A stretch of DNA of 64,000 nt from assembly GCA_011525915.1 (NCBI GenBank), contig WYBM01000063.1, positions 1 through 64,000 of the forward strand. Direction: 5' to 3'. A model generated the notes under the pieces. The model saw only the letters and a list, made by a program, of their open reading frames with translations. It was not told where the DNA came from and ran no database searches. Origin of the DNA: Ardenticatenaceae bacterium (GTDB lineage Bacteria; Chloroflexota; Anaerolineae; Promineifilales; Promineifilaceae). Numbering within the stretch: position 1 is the first letter of the stretch; each line of letters begins with the position of its first letter. Of this stretch, positions 25,242 to 33,767 are shown one piece after another. The position numbers and the translations under genes are program-made.

Positions 25242-26159
25242 ATGGATGAACTTGGTCATATCCTGCGGGAAGCCCGTGAAACCAAAGGCCTAACCCTCCA
25301 GGAGGTTCAGGCTGAAACGCGCATCAGCAACCGCTACCTGGAAGCATTGGAAAACGGCGACTATGATCGCTTGCCTACCCCTGTTCACGTGCGCGGTTTT
25401 TTGCGGAATTATGCTCGCTTTCTAGGCCTGGACCCACAACCCTTGTTAGACAGGTATGAATACGGTCAGGGAAATCGCCCTAAAAAGAAAGTGGAGCCCC
25501 TGGCTGAACAGACTGTTGTTGGCAAACCGTTAAAAGAGCCACCCACCGACCAGCCTTTTTTTGACCCGGTGAATATGGAGGTGGACGCGGGCTACGGCCG
25601 TTTTCGTGGTGGCAACCGCTCAGAAGCCATCTTACGCCTGGTGATCATCGCCGCCCTGATTGGTCTCATTTACCTGGCCGGTCAGCGCTTCCTACCACTG
25701 CTTACCGGCAATGGCGACGGCACAGAGCAGCTCACGGAGGATATTCAGAACGCGGTACAAAATTTACTAAACCAGGCAGAGCCAACCCCTGCCCTTGAAG
25801 TCACCCCGGATCTGTCTCCATCCGGCATCATCACCTCCACCAGCCGCAATGACTTTACTACCGGCAACACCCTACCCACGCCGCTGCCTACACGCCCATC
25901 GCTGCCCGCCACTATGGAGCAAATCTTGCTAGACATCATCATTACGGAACGCGCCTGGATGGAAGTGACCATTGACGGCGATGTGGTCTTTAGCGGTATT
26001 GCCCGCCCTGGTGACACCTATCAGTGGACGGCTGAAGATGAGGCTAAAATCCTCACCGGCAACGCCATCGGTGTAGACGTTTCTATCAACGGCACCACCC
26101 TGGGCCCGCTGGGTGGGCGCGGCCAGAACGTGGAAGAAACCTGGGCAGCCACCCAGTAA
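25242..26159 (+). CDS. rodZ: RodZ-like HTH membrane protein with DUF4115
   Basis: 305 aa. N-terminal helix-turn-helix (LGHILREARETKGLTLQEVQAETRISNRYLEALENGDYDRLP) of the RodZ type, cytosolic linker, one membrane helix at about 128-147 (LRLVIIAALIGLIYLAGQ), P/T-rich linker and a C-terminal DUF4115 domain (AWMEVTIDGDVVFSGIARPGDTYQW). RodZ links MreB to the cell-wall elongation machinery in rods. No ribosome binding site is evident in the 8 bases between the upstream terminator and the ATG. rimO begins 8 bases downstream, so the two are cotranscribed. Confidence 0.85.
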   Translation: MDELGHILREARETKGLTLQEVQAETRISNRYLEALENGDYDRLPTPVHVRGFLRNYARFLGLDPQPLLDRYEYGQGNRPKKKVEPLAEQTVVGKPLKEPPTDQPFFDPVNMEVDAGYGRFRGGNRSEAILRLVIIAALIGLIYLAGQRFLPLLTGNGDGTEQLTEDIQNAVQNLLNQAEPTPALEVTPDLSPSGIITSTSRNDFTTGNTLPTPLPTRPSLPATMEQILLDIIITERAWMEVTIDGDVVFSGIARPGDTYQWTAEDEAKILTGNAIGVDVSINGTTLGPLGGRGQNVEETWAATQ

Positions 26160-26167
26160 GCAGACCC

Positions 26168-27565
26168 ATGAGTAAACATAAGCAAAAAAAGCATTTCTAC
26201 CTGCTCAGTCTAGGATGCAGTAAAAACACAGTAGATTCTGAAAGTATGGCCGCCCTGCTGCATAAGGCTGGCTTTGCGGGCGTGACAGATCCTGACGACG
26301 CCAGTGTCCTCATCGTCAACACTTGTGGCTTTATTGAAAGCGCCCGGCAAGAGTCCATTGGCGCGCTGCAAGAGCTGGCCGATTTAAAGCAGAAGAACCA
26401 ACTGCTTATTGCCGCCGGTTGTATGGCCCAGCGGTACGGTGACGAAGTGGTGCAATGGGTGCCTGGTATTGACGGCGTCATTGGCACACGCCGCTGGATG
26501 GATATTGTGCCTTTTGTGCGTAAACTGCGCCGCCGCAAACATCCAGAGCCACTTTACCACCTGCCTGATGAAGCCACCACGGTGGGGCTGGATGAACGGG
26601 GTGTACTGCGCACGGCCGTGCAAGGGGCCAGCGCCTATGTCAAAATTTCAGATGGATGTAGACGGCCGTGCGCCTTTTGTGCCATTCCGCAAATTAAAGG
26701 AACCCACGTCAGCCGTCCGTTAGACAGCATCATAGCCGAAGCGGCAGCCCTGCAAGCAGCCGGCGTCCAGGAGCTCATCCTTATTGCCCAGGATACTACG
26801 GACTATGGCCACGACCTGGGCTTAAAAAACGGCACCAGCCACCTGCTGCGCACCATAGCCAAAGCCGCCCCAGACATTCCCTGGATTCGCCTGATGTACG
26901 CCTACCCTGGTTATGTCACCGACGAACTGATTGAGACCATGGCCACCCTGCCCCAAATGGTCCACTACCTGGATATTCCCCTACAACACGGTCACCGTGA
27001 AACATTAAAGCGCATGCGCCGTCCGGCCAATATTGAGTGGGTCTACCAAACCGTAGACAAGCTGCGGAGCGCCATGCCTGACATCGCCATTCGTACCACC
27101 TTCATTGTCGGCTACCCCGGCGAAACAGACGAAGAGTTTGCCGGTCTGAAACAGTTTGTGCGTGATCTGCAATTTGACCGCTTCGGCGCGTTCACTTACT
27201 CTTACGAAGCCTCTACCCCATCAGCCACCGTTGCCTGGCAGGTGCCGGAAGAAGTGAAAGAAGCCCGCCGTGACGAGCTGATGCAGCTGCAGCAGGCCAT
27301 TTCCCTGGCAAAAAACCAGGCGCAGGTGGGGCGGGTGTTGCCCGTGCTGGTAGAGGGATACGGTGATGGCGTCAGCGTGGGCCGCACGTATCGCGATGCA
27401 CCGGAGATTGACGGCCTGGTCATCATCCCTGGCGAACTGCCATTGGGCCAGCTTGTGCCTGTGCGCATAGATGGTGCCATGACCTACGACCTCACCGGCC
27501 AGCCGGAAACCGGCCCGGCCCAACCCATTACTCTCTCCATGAGCAACATCACCATCCCTCTCTAG
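26168..27565 (+). CDS. rimO: Ribosomal protein uS12 methylthiotransferase RimO
   Basis: 465 aa with the full three-domain layout of methylthiotransferases. UPF0004 domain with Cys in SLGCSKNTVDSE, NTCGFI and AAGCMA (auxiliary cluster); radical SAM domain with C164-x3-C168-x2-C171 (CRRPCAFC); TRAM domain at the C-terminus. The SLGCSKNTVDSE and DGVIGT signatures fit RimO rather than MiaB. It methylthiolates an Asp of S12. Directly downstream of rodZ. Confidence 0.93.
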   Translation: MSKHKQKKHFYLLSLGCSKNTVDSESMAALLHKAGFAGVTDPDDASVLIVNTCGFIESARQESIGALQELADLKQKNQLLIAAGCMAQRYGDEVVQWVPGIDGVIGTRRWMDIVPFVRKLRRRKHPEPLYHLPDEATTVGLDERGVLRTAVQGASAYVKISDGCRRPCAFCAIPQIKGTHVSRPLDSIIAEAAALQAAGVQELILIAQDTTDYGHDLGLKNGTSHLLRTIAKAAPDIPWIRLMYAYPGYVTDELIETMATLPQMVHYLDIPLQHGHRETLKRMRRPANIEWVYQTVDKLRSAMPDIAIRTTFIVGYPGETDEEFAGLKQFVRDLQFDRFGAFTYSYEASTPSATVAWQVPEEVKEARRDELMQLQQAISLAKNQAQVGRVLPVLVEGYGDGVSVGRTYRDAPEIDGLVIIPGELPLGQLVPVRIDGAMTYDLTGQPETGPAQPITLSMSNITIPL

Positions 27566-27567
27566 GG

Positions 27568-27659
27568 CCAGTCATCAGAAGTCAGTAACCAGTGTTCACA
27601 GTAACCAGCGTTCAGTGGATGGCGCTAGGCCCTACTGAACACTGTCCACTGATAACTGA
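27568..27659. repeat. CAGT/ACTG repeat, copy B1 of a 92-bp direct duplication
   Basis: A 92-base element starting CCAGTCATCAGAAGTC and ending GATAACTGA, with internal CCAGTGTTCA and ACTGAACACTG arms that can pair. It begins 3 bases after the rimO stop and is repeated exactly, by eye, at 27679. Confidence 0.75.
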
Positions 27660-27678
27660 TAAGTGAAAACTACCAGGA

Positions 27679-27770
27679 CCAGTCATCAGAAGTCAGTAAC
27701 CAGTGTTCACAGTAACCAGCGTTCAGTGGATGGCGCTAGGCCCTACTGAACACTGTCCACTGATAACTGA
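27679..27770. repeat. CAGT/ACTG repeat, copy B2 of a 92-bp direct duplication
   Basis: Exact second copy of 27568-27659 (period 111 bases, 19-base spacer). It is followed by ACTGATACGAG, shared with the end of copy A at 19.37 kb. No transposase or frame is present. Confidence 0.75.
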
Positions 27771-27824
27771 AAACTGATACGAGCCCTCCATATTAAATGC
27801 CCTCGTTGTTAAGGGTGGTAAGTT

Positions 27825-28409
27825 TTGGCAAATCGGGCTACAGTAAATGGCATGTTAAAAACAAAGTTTGAATGGGCAATTTTGCTGGTCATCGCTGCCT
27901 TGTTGGGCGGGGCATGGATTGCCGTCTCACGGGAACCAGTTATCACTGAAACCAGTTCCCTCAGCCTGACAGAAGCCCCCATCGTCGGCCACCTGGCGCC
28001 AAACTTCACCTTGCAAACACCGCTGGGCCAGGAAGTGACCTTACGGGAGTTGGCCGGACAGCCCGTGGTGTTGAACTTTTGGGCCAGTTGGTGCGCTCCT
28101 TGCCGGGTAGAAATGCCCGCTTTGCAGCAGGCCAGTCTTACGTATAATGGCCGGGCCGCCATCCTGGGCATCAACCAGGGGGAAACAGCCAAAACCGTCA
28201 CCAACTTTGGCGCTGAGTATGGCATTACCTACCCCCTTCTGGTAGATACAGAACAAAGTGTCAGCCTGCTTTATGATGTGCGCGGCCTGCCTACCACCCT
28301 GTTCATAGACGTCGACGGCATCGTCCGGGAAGTGGTCATTGGCGCTGTCTCTCAGGCGGTGTTACAGGATCGCGTAGAAAACCTGCTGACGGAGGCCAGT
28401 AGTCGGTAG
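27825..28409 (+). CDS. ResA/TlpA-like membrane-anchored thioredoxin
   Basis: 194 aa. A membrane anchor (about residues 16-35) is followed by a thioredoxin fold with VVLNFWASWCAPCRVEMPAL (CAPC, the ResA/CcmG pattern) and GLPTTLFIDVDG (cis-Pro loop). Such proteins reduce disulfides outside the membrane, often for cytochrome c maturation. Start taken at TTG 27825 because AGGGTGG precedes it; ATG 27852 is the alternative. It lies 41 bases upstream of the Lgt-like gene. Confidence 0.85.
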   Translation: MANRATVNGMLKTKFEWAILLVIAALLGGAWIAVSREPVITETSSLSLTEAPIVGHLAPNFTLQTPLGQEVTLRELAGQPVVLNFWASWCAPCRVEMPALQQASLTYNGRAAILGINQGETAKTVTNFGAEYGITYPLLVDTEQSVSLLYDVRGLPTTLFIDVDGIVREVVIGAVSQAVLQDRVENLLTEASSR

Positions 28410-28450
28410 TTGGCTGACGGTCAGCCAACTACCGGTTATAGATAACCCCA

Positions 28451-29227
28451 ATGGTCCCTACACTCCACATTGGCCGCTTTGTTTTCCCCACCGCAGGCTT
28501 AACCTTTATTTTGGGCGCCTGGTTATGTCTGACGGTCATTGAACGCACTGCCAAACGGCTAAATTTAGACGTAACGGCAACCTATACGCTGGCGGTGGCT
28601 GGGCTGTTGGCCGGGTTTATCGGCGCACGGCTGACGTTTGTAGCCCTGTACTGGCCCGCTTACCAGCAAAATTTGCTGGGCATTGTCTGGCCGTTGACCA
28701 GTGGCTACCAGCCGTGGGGTGGCCTGGTGTGTGGGGTGCTGGCCATGTTTTTTTACGGCCGTGCCCGCCAGCTTCCCCTGGCCGCCACCTTAGACGCCCT
28801 GGCCCCCGGCCTCATCCTCGGTTTTATGGTGGTGAGCCTAGCTGATTTTCTGGGAGGGCCCGGGTATGGCACGCTGACGGCCGTGCCCTGGGGTGTCAGC
28901 CAATATGGCGTGCGCCGGCATCCGGTGCAGCTTTACGAAATCTTGGCCGGGGGGGTGGTTTTGCTGGCCTGGTGGCAGCTGGCCACCAGGCGCAAATATG
29001 CCGGGCAGTTGTTTCTGGTGGCCCTGGCCATTTACAGCGCGGCTCGCCTGGTGCTAGACGCCTTCCGCGACAACACCTGGCTTACCGCCGGTGGCTACCA
29101 TGCCTGGCAGCTGATTAGTTTTGTTATTATGCTCATCTGTCTCTTTCTGCTAGCCTATCTACACGAAAAACACGCTGCACCAGCCGTTCTGACAGATAAC
29201 AACACCCCCCCATCACCCCTTACCTGA
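28451..29227 (+). CDS. lgt: Divergent prolipoprotein diacylglyceryl transferase (Lgt) family protein
   Basis: 258 aa, about seven membrane helices. Lgt landmarks are GFIGARLTFV (conserved GAR), a shortened G-x-G-x-G region (ADFLGGPGYGTLTAVPWGV) and RRHPVQLYE, the family motif. The usual RxGNFxNxE box is replaced by SLADFLGGPGYG, so catalytic competence is uncertain. Lgt adds diacylglycerol to the Cys of lipobox proteins, several of which are coded here. It may be a second, specialised copy. Confidence 0.72.
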   Translation: MVPTLHIGRFVFPTAGLTFILGAWLCLTVIERTAKRLNLDVTATYTLAVAGLLAGFIGARLTFVALYWPAYQQNLLGIVWPLTSGYQPWGGLVCGVLAMFFYGRARQLPLAATLDALAPGLILGFMVVSLADFLGGPGYGTLTAVPWGVSQYGVRRHPVQLYEILAGGVVLLAWWQLATRRKYAGQLFLVALAIYSAARLVLDAFRDNTWLTAGGYHAWQLISFVIMLICLFLLAYLHEKHAAPAVLTDNNTPPSPLT

Positions 29228-29275
29228 TCATACCATCACCTTGCCCCCCCCACGCCCTTACGCTAAACTTCCCCC

Positions 29276-30610
29276 ATGTTCAGGCGACTCATCCTTTTTA
29301 TAGCCATTATTGTTATTGTGCTTGTGGCCGCCGTGTTTTTTATCCGGGCGCGGCTGACGTCGGCCAGCTTTGGACCCATGGTGGCCTTGTGCCCGGGGCC
29401 AGACTATTACGGCTATGTATGTGAGCGAGGCACGGCTTTTGCCTACATCAACGCCACCCATGATACCCTGCTTTATGAGCTGGATGGCACAACCAAACTA
29501 GAGCTGCCTTTTGTGTTTACCTTTTACGGCACCCCCTACACCGAACTGGTAGCCAGCAGCAACGGTAATCTGCAATTCAGCAGCAACAATGCCGAATACC
29601 TGAATGACTGCCTGGATGAAAAACCGGCAGCGGGCATGGGTGACATGATCGCCCCTTATTGGGATGACCTGGATTTACGCCTGATTGGCTTTCTGGAAAC
29701 GGAAGTGGTGGGGGAAGCGCCTGATCGCATTTTTGTGATAGAGTGGGACGGCGTGCCTCGTTATGAGACGGGTGAGCCATTGACGTTTGAAGTGCAGTTG
29801 TTTGAAGGCAGCAACGACATTGTCTTTTTGTATCAGGATGTGACCCAAAGCGAAGGGGGCCACGGCCGTAAGGCAACCATCGGTATCCAGAGCGAAGCCC
29901 AGGGGTTGGCGCTGCAATATGGCTGTGACCTGGCCGTGGTGGCCGATGCCAGCCAGATTCGTTTTGCCCACCCAGACAATGCCAACGGCGACGTGGGGCT
30001 GGCGGCGCCACCAACGGCTCCGGTAATGGTGACCATGCCTGGCAGCCGCCGGCCGGCGGCTGGTGGGGATCCGGCGGCAGACCTGCTGGCGCAGATCAAC
30101 CTGCGCGGCGAAGTGGCCCTGGCCGACCTGCACCGACAATGGATCAGCCAATCACCGCCGGTCACGGCCGTGTGGGAACGCGCTGACCTCACCGGAGATA
30201 GTTTGCCCGAACTGGTGGTGCTGCGGCACAGCACCATTGAATACCCTCATTTAAGCCAGATCATCGTCTTGACGCCAGACCCATCGGGCCGCTTTACGCT
30301 GTTATTAGACCAGTTGCTTTCCACGCGGAAGCAGCCCATTTACCGTGCTGGTATTGAGCATGTGGGCGACCTGACCCATGATGACCAGGCGGATATGCTG
30401 CTTTATGCTGCGGATACCGGCGACTTGCTTGTGCTCACGGCCACCTTTGGTGCCCCAAAGCTGCTGTCCATTCCTGATCAGTGCCTGGCTGGGCTGGCTG
30501 TGCTGGATGTGAATAATGACGGCCGTGACGATATTGTACGTGACGGCTGTACTCGCGACGGCCGTGTATACACCACCTGGAATGGCCAATCCTTCACGAA
30601 TACCCAGTAA
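29276..30610 (+). CDS. Secreted/anchored protein with VCBS/FG-GAP-like repeats
   Basis: 444 aa. A hydrophobic N-terminus (residues 5-24) acts as signal anchor. The first domain (about 30-235; PYTELVASSNGNLQFSSNN, APYWDDLDLR, IFVIEWDGVPRY) resembles nidogen-like/NIDO extracellular domains. The C-terminal part has three calcium-type D-x-N/T-x-D-x-x-D motifs (DLTGDSLPELVVL, DLTHDDQADMLLY, DVNNDGRDDIVRD), typical of FG-GAP/VCBS beta-propeller repeats. No enzyme motif. Probably a surface or adhesion protein. Confidence 0.65.
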   Translation: MFRRLILFIAIIVIVLVAAVFFIRARLTSASFGPMVALCPGPDYYGYVCERGTAFAYINATHDTLLYELDGTTKLELPFVFTFYGTPYTELVASSNGNLQFSSNNAEYLNDCLDEKPAAGMGDMIAPYWDDLDLRLIGFLETEVVGEAPDRIFVIEWDGVPRYETGEPLTFEVQLFEGSNDIVFLYQDVTQSEGGHGRKATIGIQSEAQGLALQYGCDLAVVADASQIRFAHPDNANGDVGLAAPPTAPVMVTMPGSRRPAAGGDPAADLLAQINLRGEVALADLHRQWISQSPPVTAVWERADLTGDSLPELVVLRHSTIEYPHLSQIIVLTPDPSGRFTLLLDQLLSTRKQPIYRAGIEHVGDLTHDDQADMLLYAADTGDLLVLTATFGAPKLLSIPDQCLAGLAVLDVNNDGRDDIVRDGCTRDGRVYTTWNGQSFTNTQ

Positions 30611-30634
30611 CTTACAACCAATTGATCATGAATC

Positions 30635-30650
30635 ATTGTCAATTGACAAT
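30635..30650. promoter_or_regulatory. 16-bp perfect palindrome containing TTGACA
   Basis: ATTGTCAATTGACAAT is its own reverse complement and overlaps TTGACA (30643-30648), about 90 bases before the ATG at 30738. It could be an operator over a -35 box; no good -10 follows, so this is tentative. Confidence 0.35.
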
Positions 30651-30737
30651 TGGCCGTTGAAAACACTTGCAAAGAGCAGGCGAAAACGTTACTATGCACG
30701 CCGAAAGTAAACCTATGAGATTTGGAGTGAGAGGAGA

Positions 30738-31427
30738 ATGTTTGAAGTCAACGGCGTTTATGCCAATCGCAAGGGTGAATACAGGGTATTAGAAATTAAT
30801 CCACCCATTATGCTTGTACGCTACAGCGATGGCGAAGAAGCTGAGTTAAAAATCTCGGTACAGGAACGTATTTGGCAAAACATTGCCACCGAGTATGAAG
30901 CTCGCGCTGCCAGCAAATCGGCGCGGCGGCGGTCTGCCCAGGGCACCAGCCACTTTATTAAGGTTGTCAGTATCCCGGCCGTCGATGAACTGAGCTTTCC
31001 CGGCTGGGCAGAACGCATGGTGATGGCTCCCCTGGCCGGACAAGACGTTTACGTAAAAGCCGGTGATCGGCTGATTATGTATGCGCTGGAAAGCCGCACC
31101 TTCTTTGCCGTCGTGACCATTACCGGTGATTCCAAAACCGCCAATCCTAAAGATTATTTCTTCAACGTTAACGCCGAACATGTGGAGTTCTTCCCCATTG
31201 ATATAGACGCCACCATCGCCCGGCCAGATAACGGTGTGGAAGTCGATGCGGTGGAACTGGAAAGCCAGCCTCGTTTTCGGCGCCTGCGCTTAGACCCTGA
31301 AGCGTACCTGCCCATTAATGAAGATGATTTCGAACTACTGGCCGAGGCCCTGACCGAGGTAACTGAAGAAGAAGACGTCGATGAGGACGATGTCGAAGAA
31401 GAGTTCGAAGAGGAAGAAGAAGAGTAA
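30738..31427 (+). CDS. Protein of unknown function with acidic C-terminal tail
   Basis: 229 aa, preceded by a strong GAGAGGAGA site. N-terminus (FEVNGVYANRKGEYRVLEINPPIMLVRYSDGEEAELK) looks like a small SH3/Tudor-like barrel. The middle (VYVKAGDRLIMYALESRTFFAVVTITGD) is reminiscent of an EVE/PUA-like fold, which is a weak resemblance. The last 30 residues are almost all E and D. Ends 14-44 bases before metG, so it may be cotranscribed. Not otherwise recognised. Confidence 0.6.
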   Translation: MFEVNGVYANRKGEYRVLEINPPIMLVRYSDGEEAELKISVQERIWQNIATEYEARAASKSARRRSAQGTSHFIKVVSIPAVDELSFPGWAERMVMAPLAGQDVYVKAGDRLIMYALESRTFFAVVTITGDSKTANPKDYFFNVNAEHVEFFPIDIDATIARPDNGVEVDAVELESQPRFRRLRLDPEAYLPINEDDFELLAEALTEVTEEEDVDEDDVEEEFEEEEEE

Positions 31428-31471
31428 GGAGTGCGGTTTTCTTGATCTCCCCTGAAAACCCTAGACACGAT

Positions 31472-33256
31472 ATGACGAAAGAATACATCCTGGTTTGTGT
31501 CGCCTGGCCCTATGCCAATGCCGATATTCATCAAGGCAATGTCACCGGCTCTTATTTGCCCGCTGACATTTATACACGTTTTCATCGCCTGCAAGGCAAC
31601 CAGGTGTTAATGGTATCCGGTTCTGACAGCCACGGCACCCCCGTGACTGTCAAGGCGGATGAATTAGGCCAGTCACCGCGAGAGGTCTTTGAGCATTACC
31701 ACGGCCGTTTCTTGCAGCTCTTTCAACAACTTGGCCTCACCTATGACCTCTTCACCCATACCGATACTGAAAACCATCATCGCGTCTCCCAAGATATGTT
31801 CCTGGCACTGGGTGAAAACGGCTACCTCTTCCGCAAGACCACGCCGCAAATGTACTCGCCCAAAGCCCGACGCTTCTTGCCTGACCGTTATGTGGAAGGC
31901 ACCTGCCCCAATTGTGGCTATGAACGGGCACGTGGTGACCAATGTGATAACTGCAACACCCTGTTTGAAAGCGCCAGCCAGCTCAAAAACCCCCGCAGCA
32001 AGCTGGATGACACCGCTTTAGAACTACGAGACACAGAGCATTACTTCCTGGATTTACCCCGGCTGGCAGCCGATGGTTTGGAACCGTGGCTTAACGAGGG
32101 TAAGGAGCATTGGCGGCCGCAGGTGATCAACTTTGCGCGCAACTTTGTGGGCCAGGGGCTGATCGGCCGTGCTGTCACCCGTGACATGGACTGGGGCATT
32201 TCCGTGCCCGTACCCGGCTACGAGGGCAAGGTCCTGTATGTCTGGTTTGAGGCCGTCATTGGTTACCTGTCAGCCACCATTGAATGGGCACACAACAGCG
32301 GCCAACCGGAAGCGTGGCGCCAATGGTGGCAAAATCCGGAGGCGCGCACCGTCTACTTCATTGGCAAAGATAATATCCCCTTTCACACCGTCTTCTGGCC
32401 GGCGCAGCTGCTGGGGGCCCATGACCTTTATGACAACGGGCAGGGGCAAGCGCTTAATCTGCCGTATGACGTGCCTGCCAATGAATTTATGAACATGGAA
32501 GGGCGCAAGATCAGTGGCAGCATGAATTGGGGGGTGTGGATGCTAGACGCACTGGAGCGGCATGATCCTGATCCCTTACGGTATTACCTCACGGCCGTGA
32601 TGCCCGAAACCCGCGATAGTGATTGGAGTTGGGAAGGGTATATAGAACGCAACAACACCGAACTGGTGGGCAATTGGGGTAATCTGGTCAACCGTGTGCT
32701 GAACATGACCCAGCGCTACTTTGGCGGTGTGGTGCCGGATCCTGGCCAACTGACCGCCCAGGATCAAGAACTGCTCACGGCCGTAGACACTGGTTTTGAC
32801 ACCGCTGCCACCCTGTATGATAGCTGCAAATTCCGCCTGGCCGTGCAGGAGAACCTTCGTCTCTCCACCCTGGTAAACCAATACCTGGAAGAGAGCAGCC
32901 CCTGGACAACAGCTAAAACCGATCTTACGGCCACCGCCCGTGCACTTTATACGGCCATTCAGGCCCTCAGTGGTTTAAAAATATTATGGGCGCCTATCTT
33001 GCCCTTTACCAGCCAGCAGCTTCACACCCTATTGGGCGAAGAAGGCCAGTTATTTGGTCAGCAAGAGGTAGAAACCTATCAAGAGCGTACACGTAGCCAT
33101 ATAGCCCTGACATATGATGGGGCCGCGGCCGTGGGTACCTGGCAGCGCACCGACATTCCCATAGGGCGCCCCCTGCCCAAGCCACAGCCCCTGTTCAAAA
33201 AGTTAGACACGGCCGTGGCCAATGAGGAGCTGGCGCGTCTGGGTCGCTCATCATAA
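31472..33256 (+). CDS. metG: Methionyl-tRNA synthetase
   Basis: 594 aa from ATG 31472, which matches the family start (YILVCVAWPYANADIHQGN). The class I HIGH element is HQGN and the KMSKS element is KISGS (GRKISGSMNWG). One zinc knuckle pair CPNCGYERARGDQCDNC is present. The C-terminal anticodon-binding helical domain is present but the tRNA-binding (OB) extension is absent, as in the shorter MetRS form. An in-frame TTG at 31442 has a better-placed AAGGAG and might be the true start. Confidence 0.92.
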   Translation: MTKEYILVCVAWPYANADIHQGNVTGSYLPADIYTRFHRLQGNQVLMVSGSDSHGTPVTVKADELGQSPREVFEHYHGRFLQLFQQLGLTYDLFTHTDTENHHRVSQDMFLALGENGYLFRKTTPQMYSPKARRFLPDRYVEGTCPNCGYERARGDQCDNCNTLFESASQLKNPRSKLDDTALELRDTEHYFLDLPRLAADGLEPWLNEGKEHWRPQVINFARNFVGQGLIGRAVTRDMDWGISVPVPGYEGKVLYVWFEAVIGYLSATIEWAHNSGQPEAWRQWWQNPEARTVYFIGKDNIPFHTVFWPAQLLGAHDLYDNGQGQALNLPYDVPANEFMNMEGRKISGSMNWGVWMLDALERHDPDPLRYYLTAVMPETRDSDWSWEGYIERNNTELVGNWGNLVNRVLNMTQRYFGGVVPDPGQLTAQDQELLTAVDTGFDTAATLYDSCKFRLAVQENLRLSTLVNQYLEESSPWTTAKTDLTATARALYTAIQALSGLKILWAPILPFTSQQLHTLLGEEGQLFGQQEVETYQERTRSHIALTYDGAAAVGTWQRTDIPIGRPLPKPQPLFKKLDTAVANEELARLGRSS

Positions 33257-33297
33257 GGCCGTTGCCTGGCTGCCGGAAAAGTGCTGTGATAAACCAC

Positions 33298-33672
33298 ATG
33301 GGACAAAGCACGCTCAAACGATACCCCTTACCTCGTAACATCCTGGTTGTATACGTGGAAGATACATCATCAGAAACAGTACAGGATTGGTACGATTCTT
33401 CCGTTACGGAAATGGATGGGTATACCAGGCCGGTCAAACGCCTGTATGACATGCGGGCATTGCCAACAATTTCTATTGAAGCCGTCCGTGCGGCCGTCAG
33501 AATTCGCCGCCACCCTCAAGCCCATTTTGTGTACACGGCCGTCCTCACCCACAACACCACCGTTACCGCCCTGGTGAAAGCCACCCTCTCCGTCAATGCT
33601 GGTGGTAACTTCCAACTCTTCACCGACGAAGCCGAAGCTATTGCCTGGCTGCACACCAAAGTACCCGATTAA
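33298..33672 (+). CDS. Small alpha/beta protein, SpoIIAA/STAS-like
   Basis: 124 aa. Pattern of alternating strands and helices (ILVVYVEDTS, VKRLYDMRAL, FVYTAVLTHN, FQLFTDEAEAIAWL) and the final LFTDEAEAIAWL resemble the SpoIIAA-like/STAS fold, but no phosphorylatable Ser motif is evident. Start set at ATG 33298; a TTG at 33262 is possible. Function unknown. Confidence 0.5.
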   Translation: MGQSTLKRYPLPRNILVVYVEDTSSETVQDWYDSSVTEMDGYTRPVKRLYDMRALPTISIEAVRAAVRIRRHPQAHFVYTAVLTHNTTVTALVKATLSVNAGGNFQLFTDEAEAIAWLHTKVPD

Positions 33673-33720
33673 CCTTTTCCAGTCAGATAGTTTGTAAAAG
33701 CGCCAGCGGCACGGCCGTTG

Positions 33721-33726
33721 TATAAT
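33721..33726 (+). promoter_or_regulatory. TATAAT box upstream of ettA
   Basis: Perfect TATAAT 42 bases before the ettA ATG, directly after an ACGGCCGT octamer (33711-33718). The expected -35 position has no good match. Confidence 0.4.
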
Positions 33727-33767
33727 CCCTGCCGATAATCCAAAACATCGGCAAAAGCGAGTAAACG

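Noticed and set aside
27568..27770. Possible insertion sequence
   Set aside because: No transposase frame, no target-site duplication seen; only the repeated hairpin-type segment.
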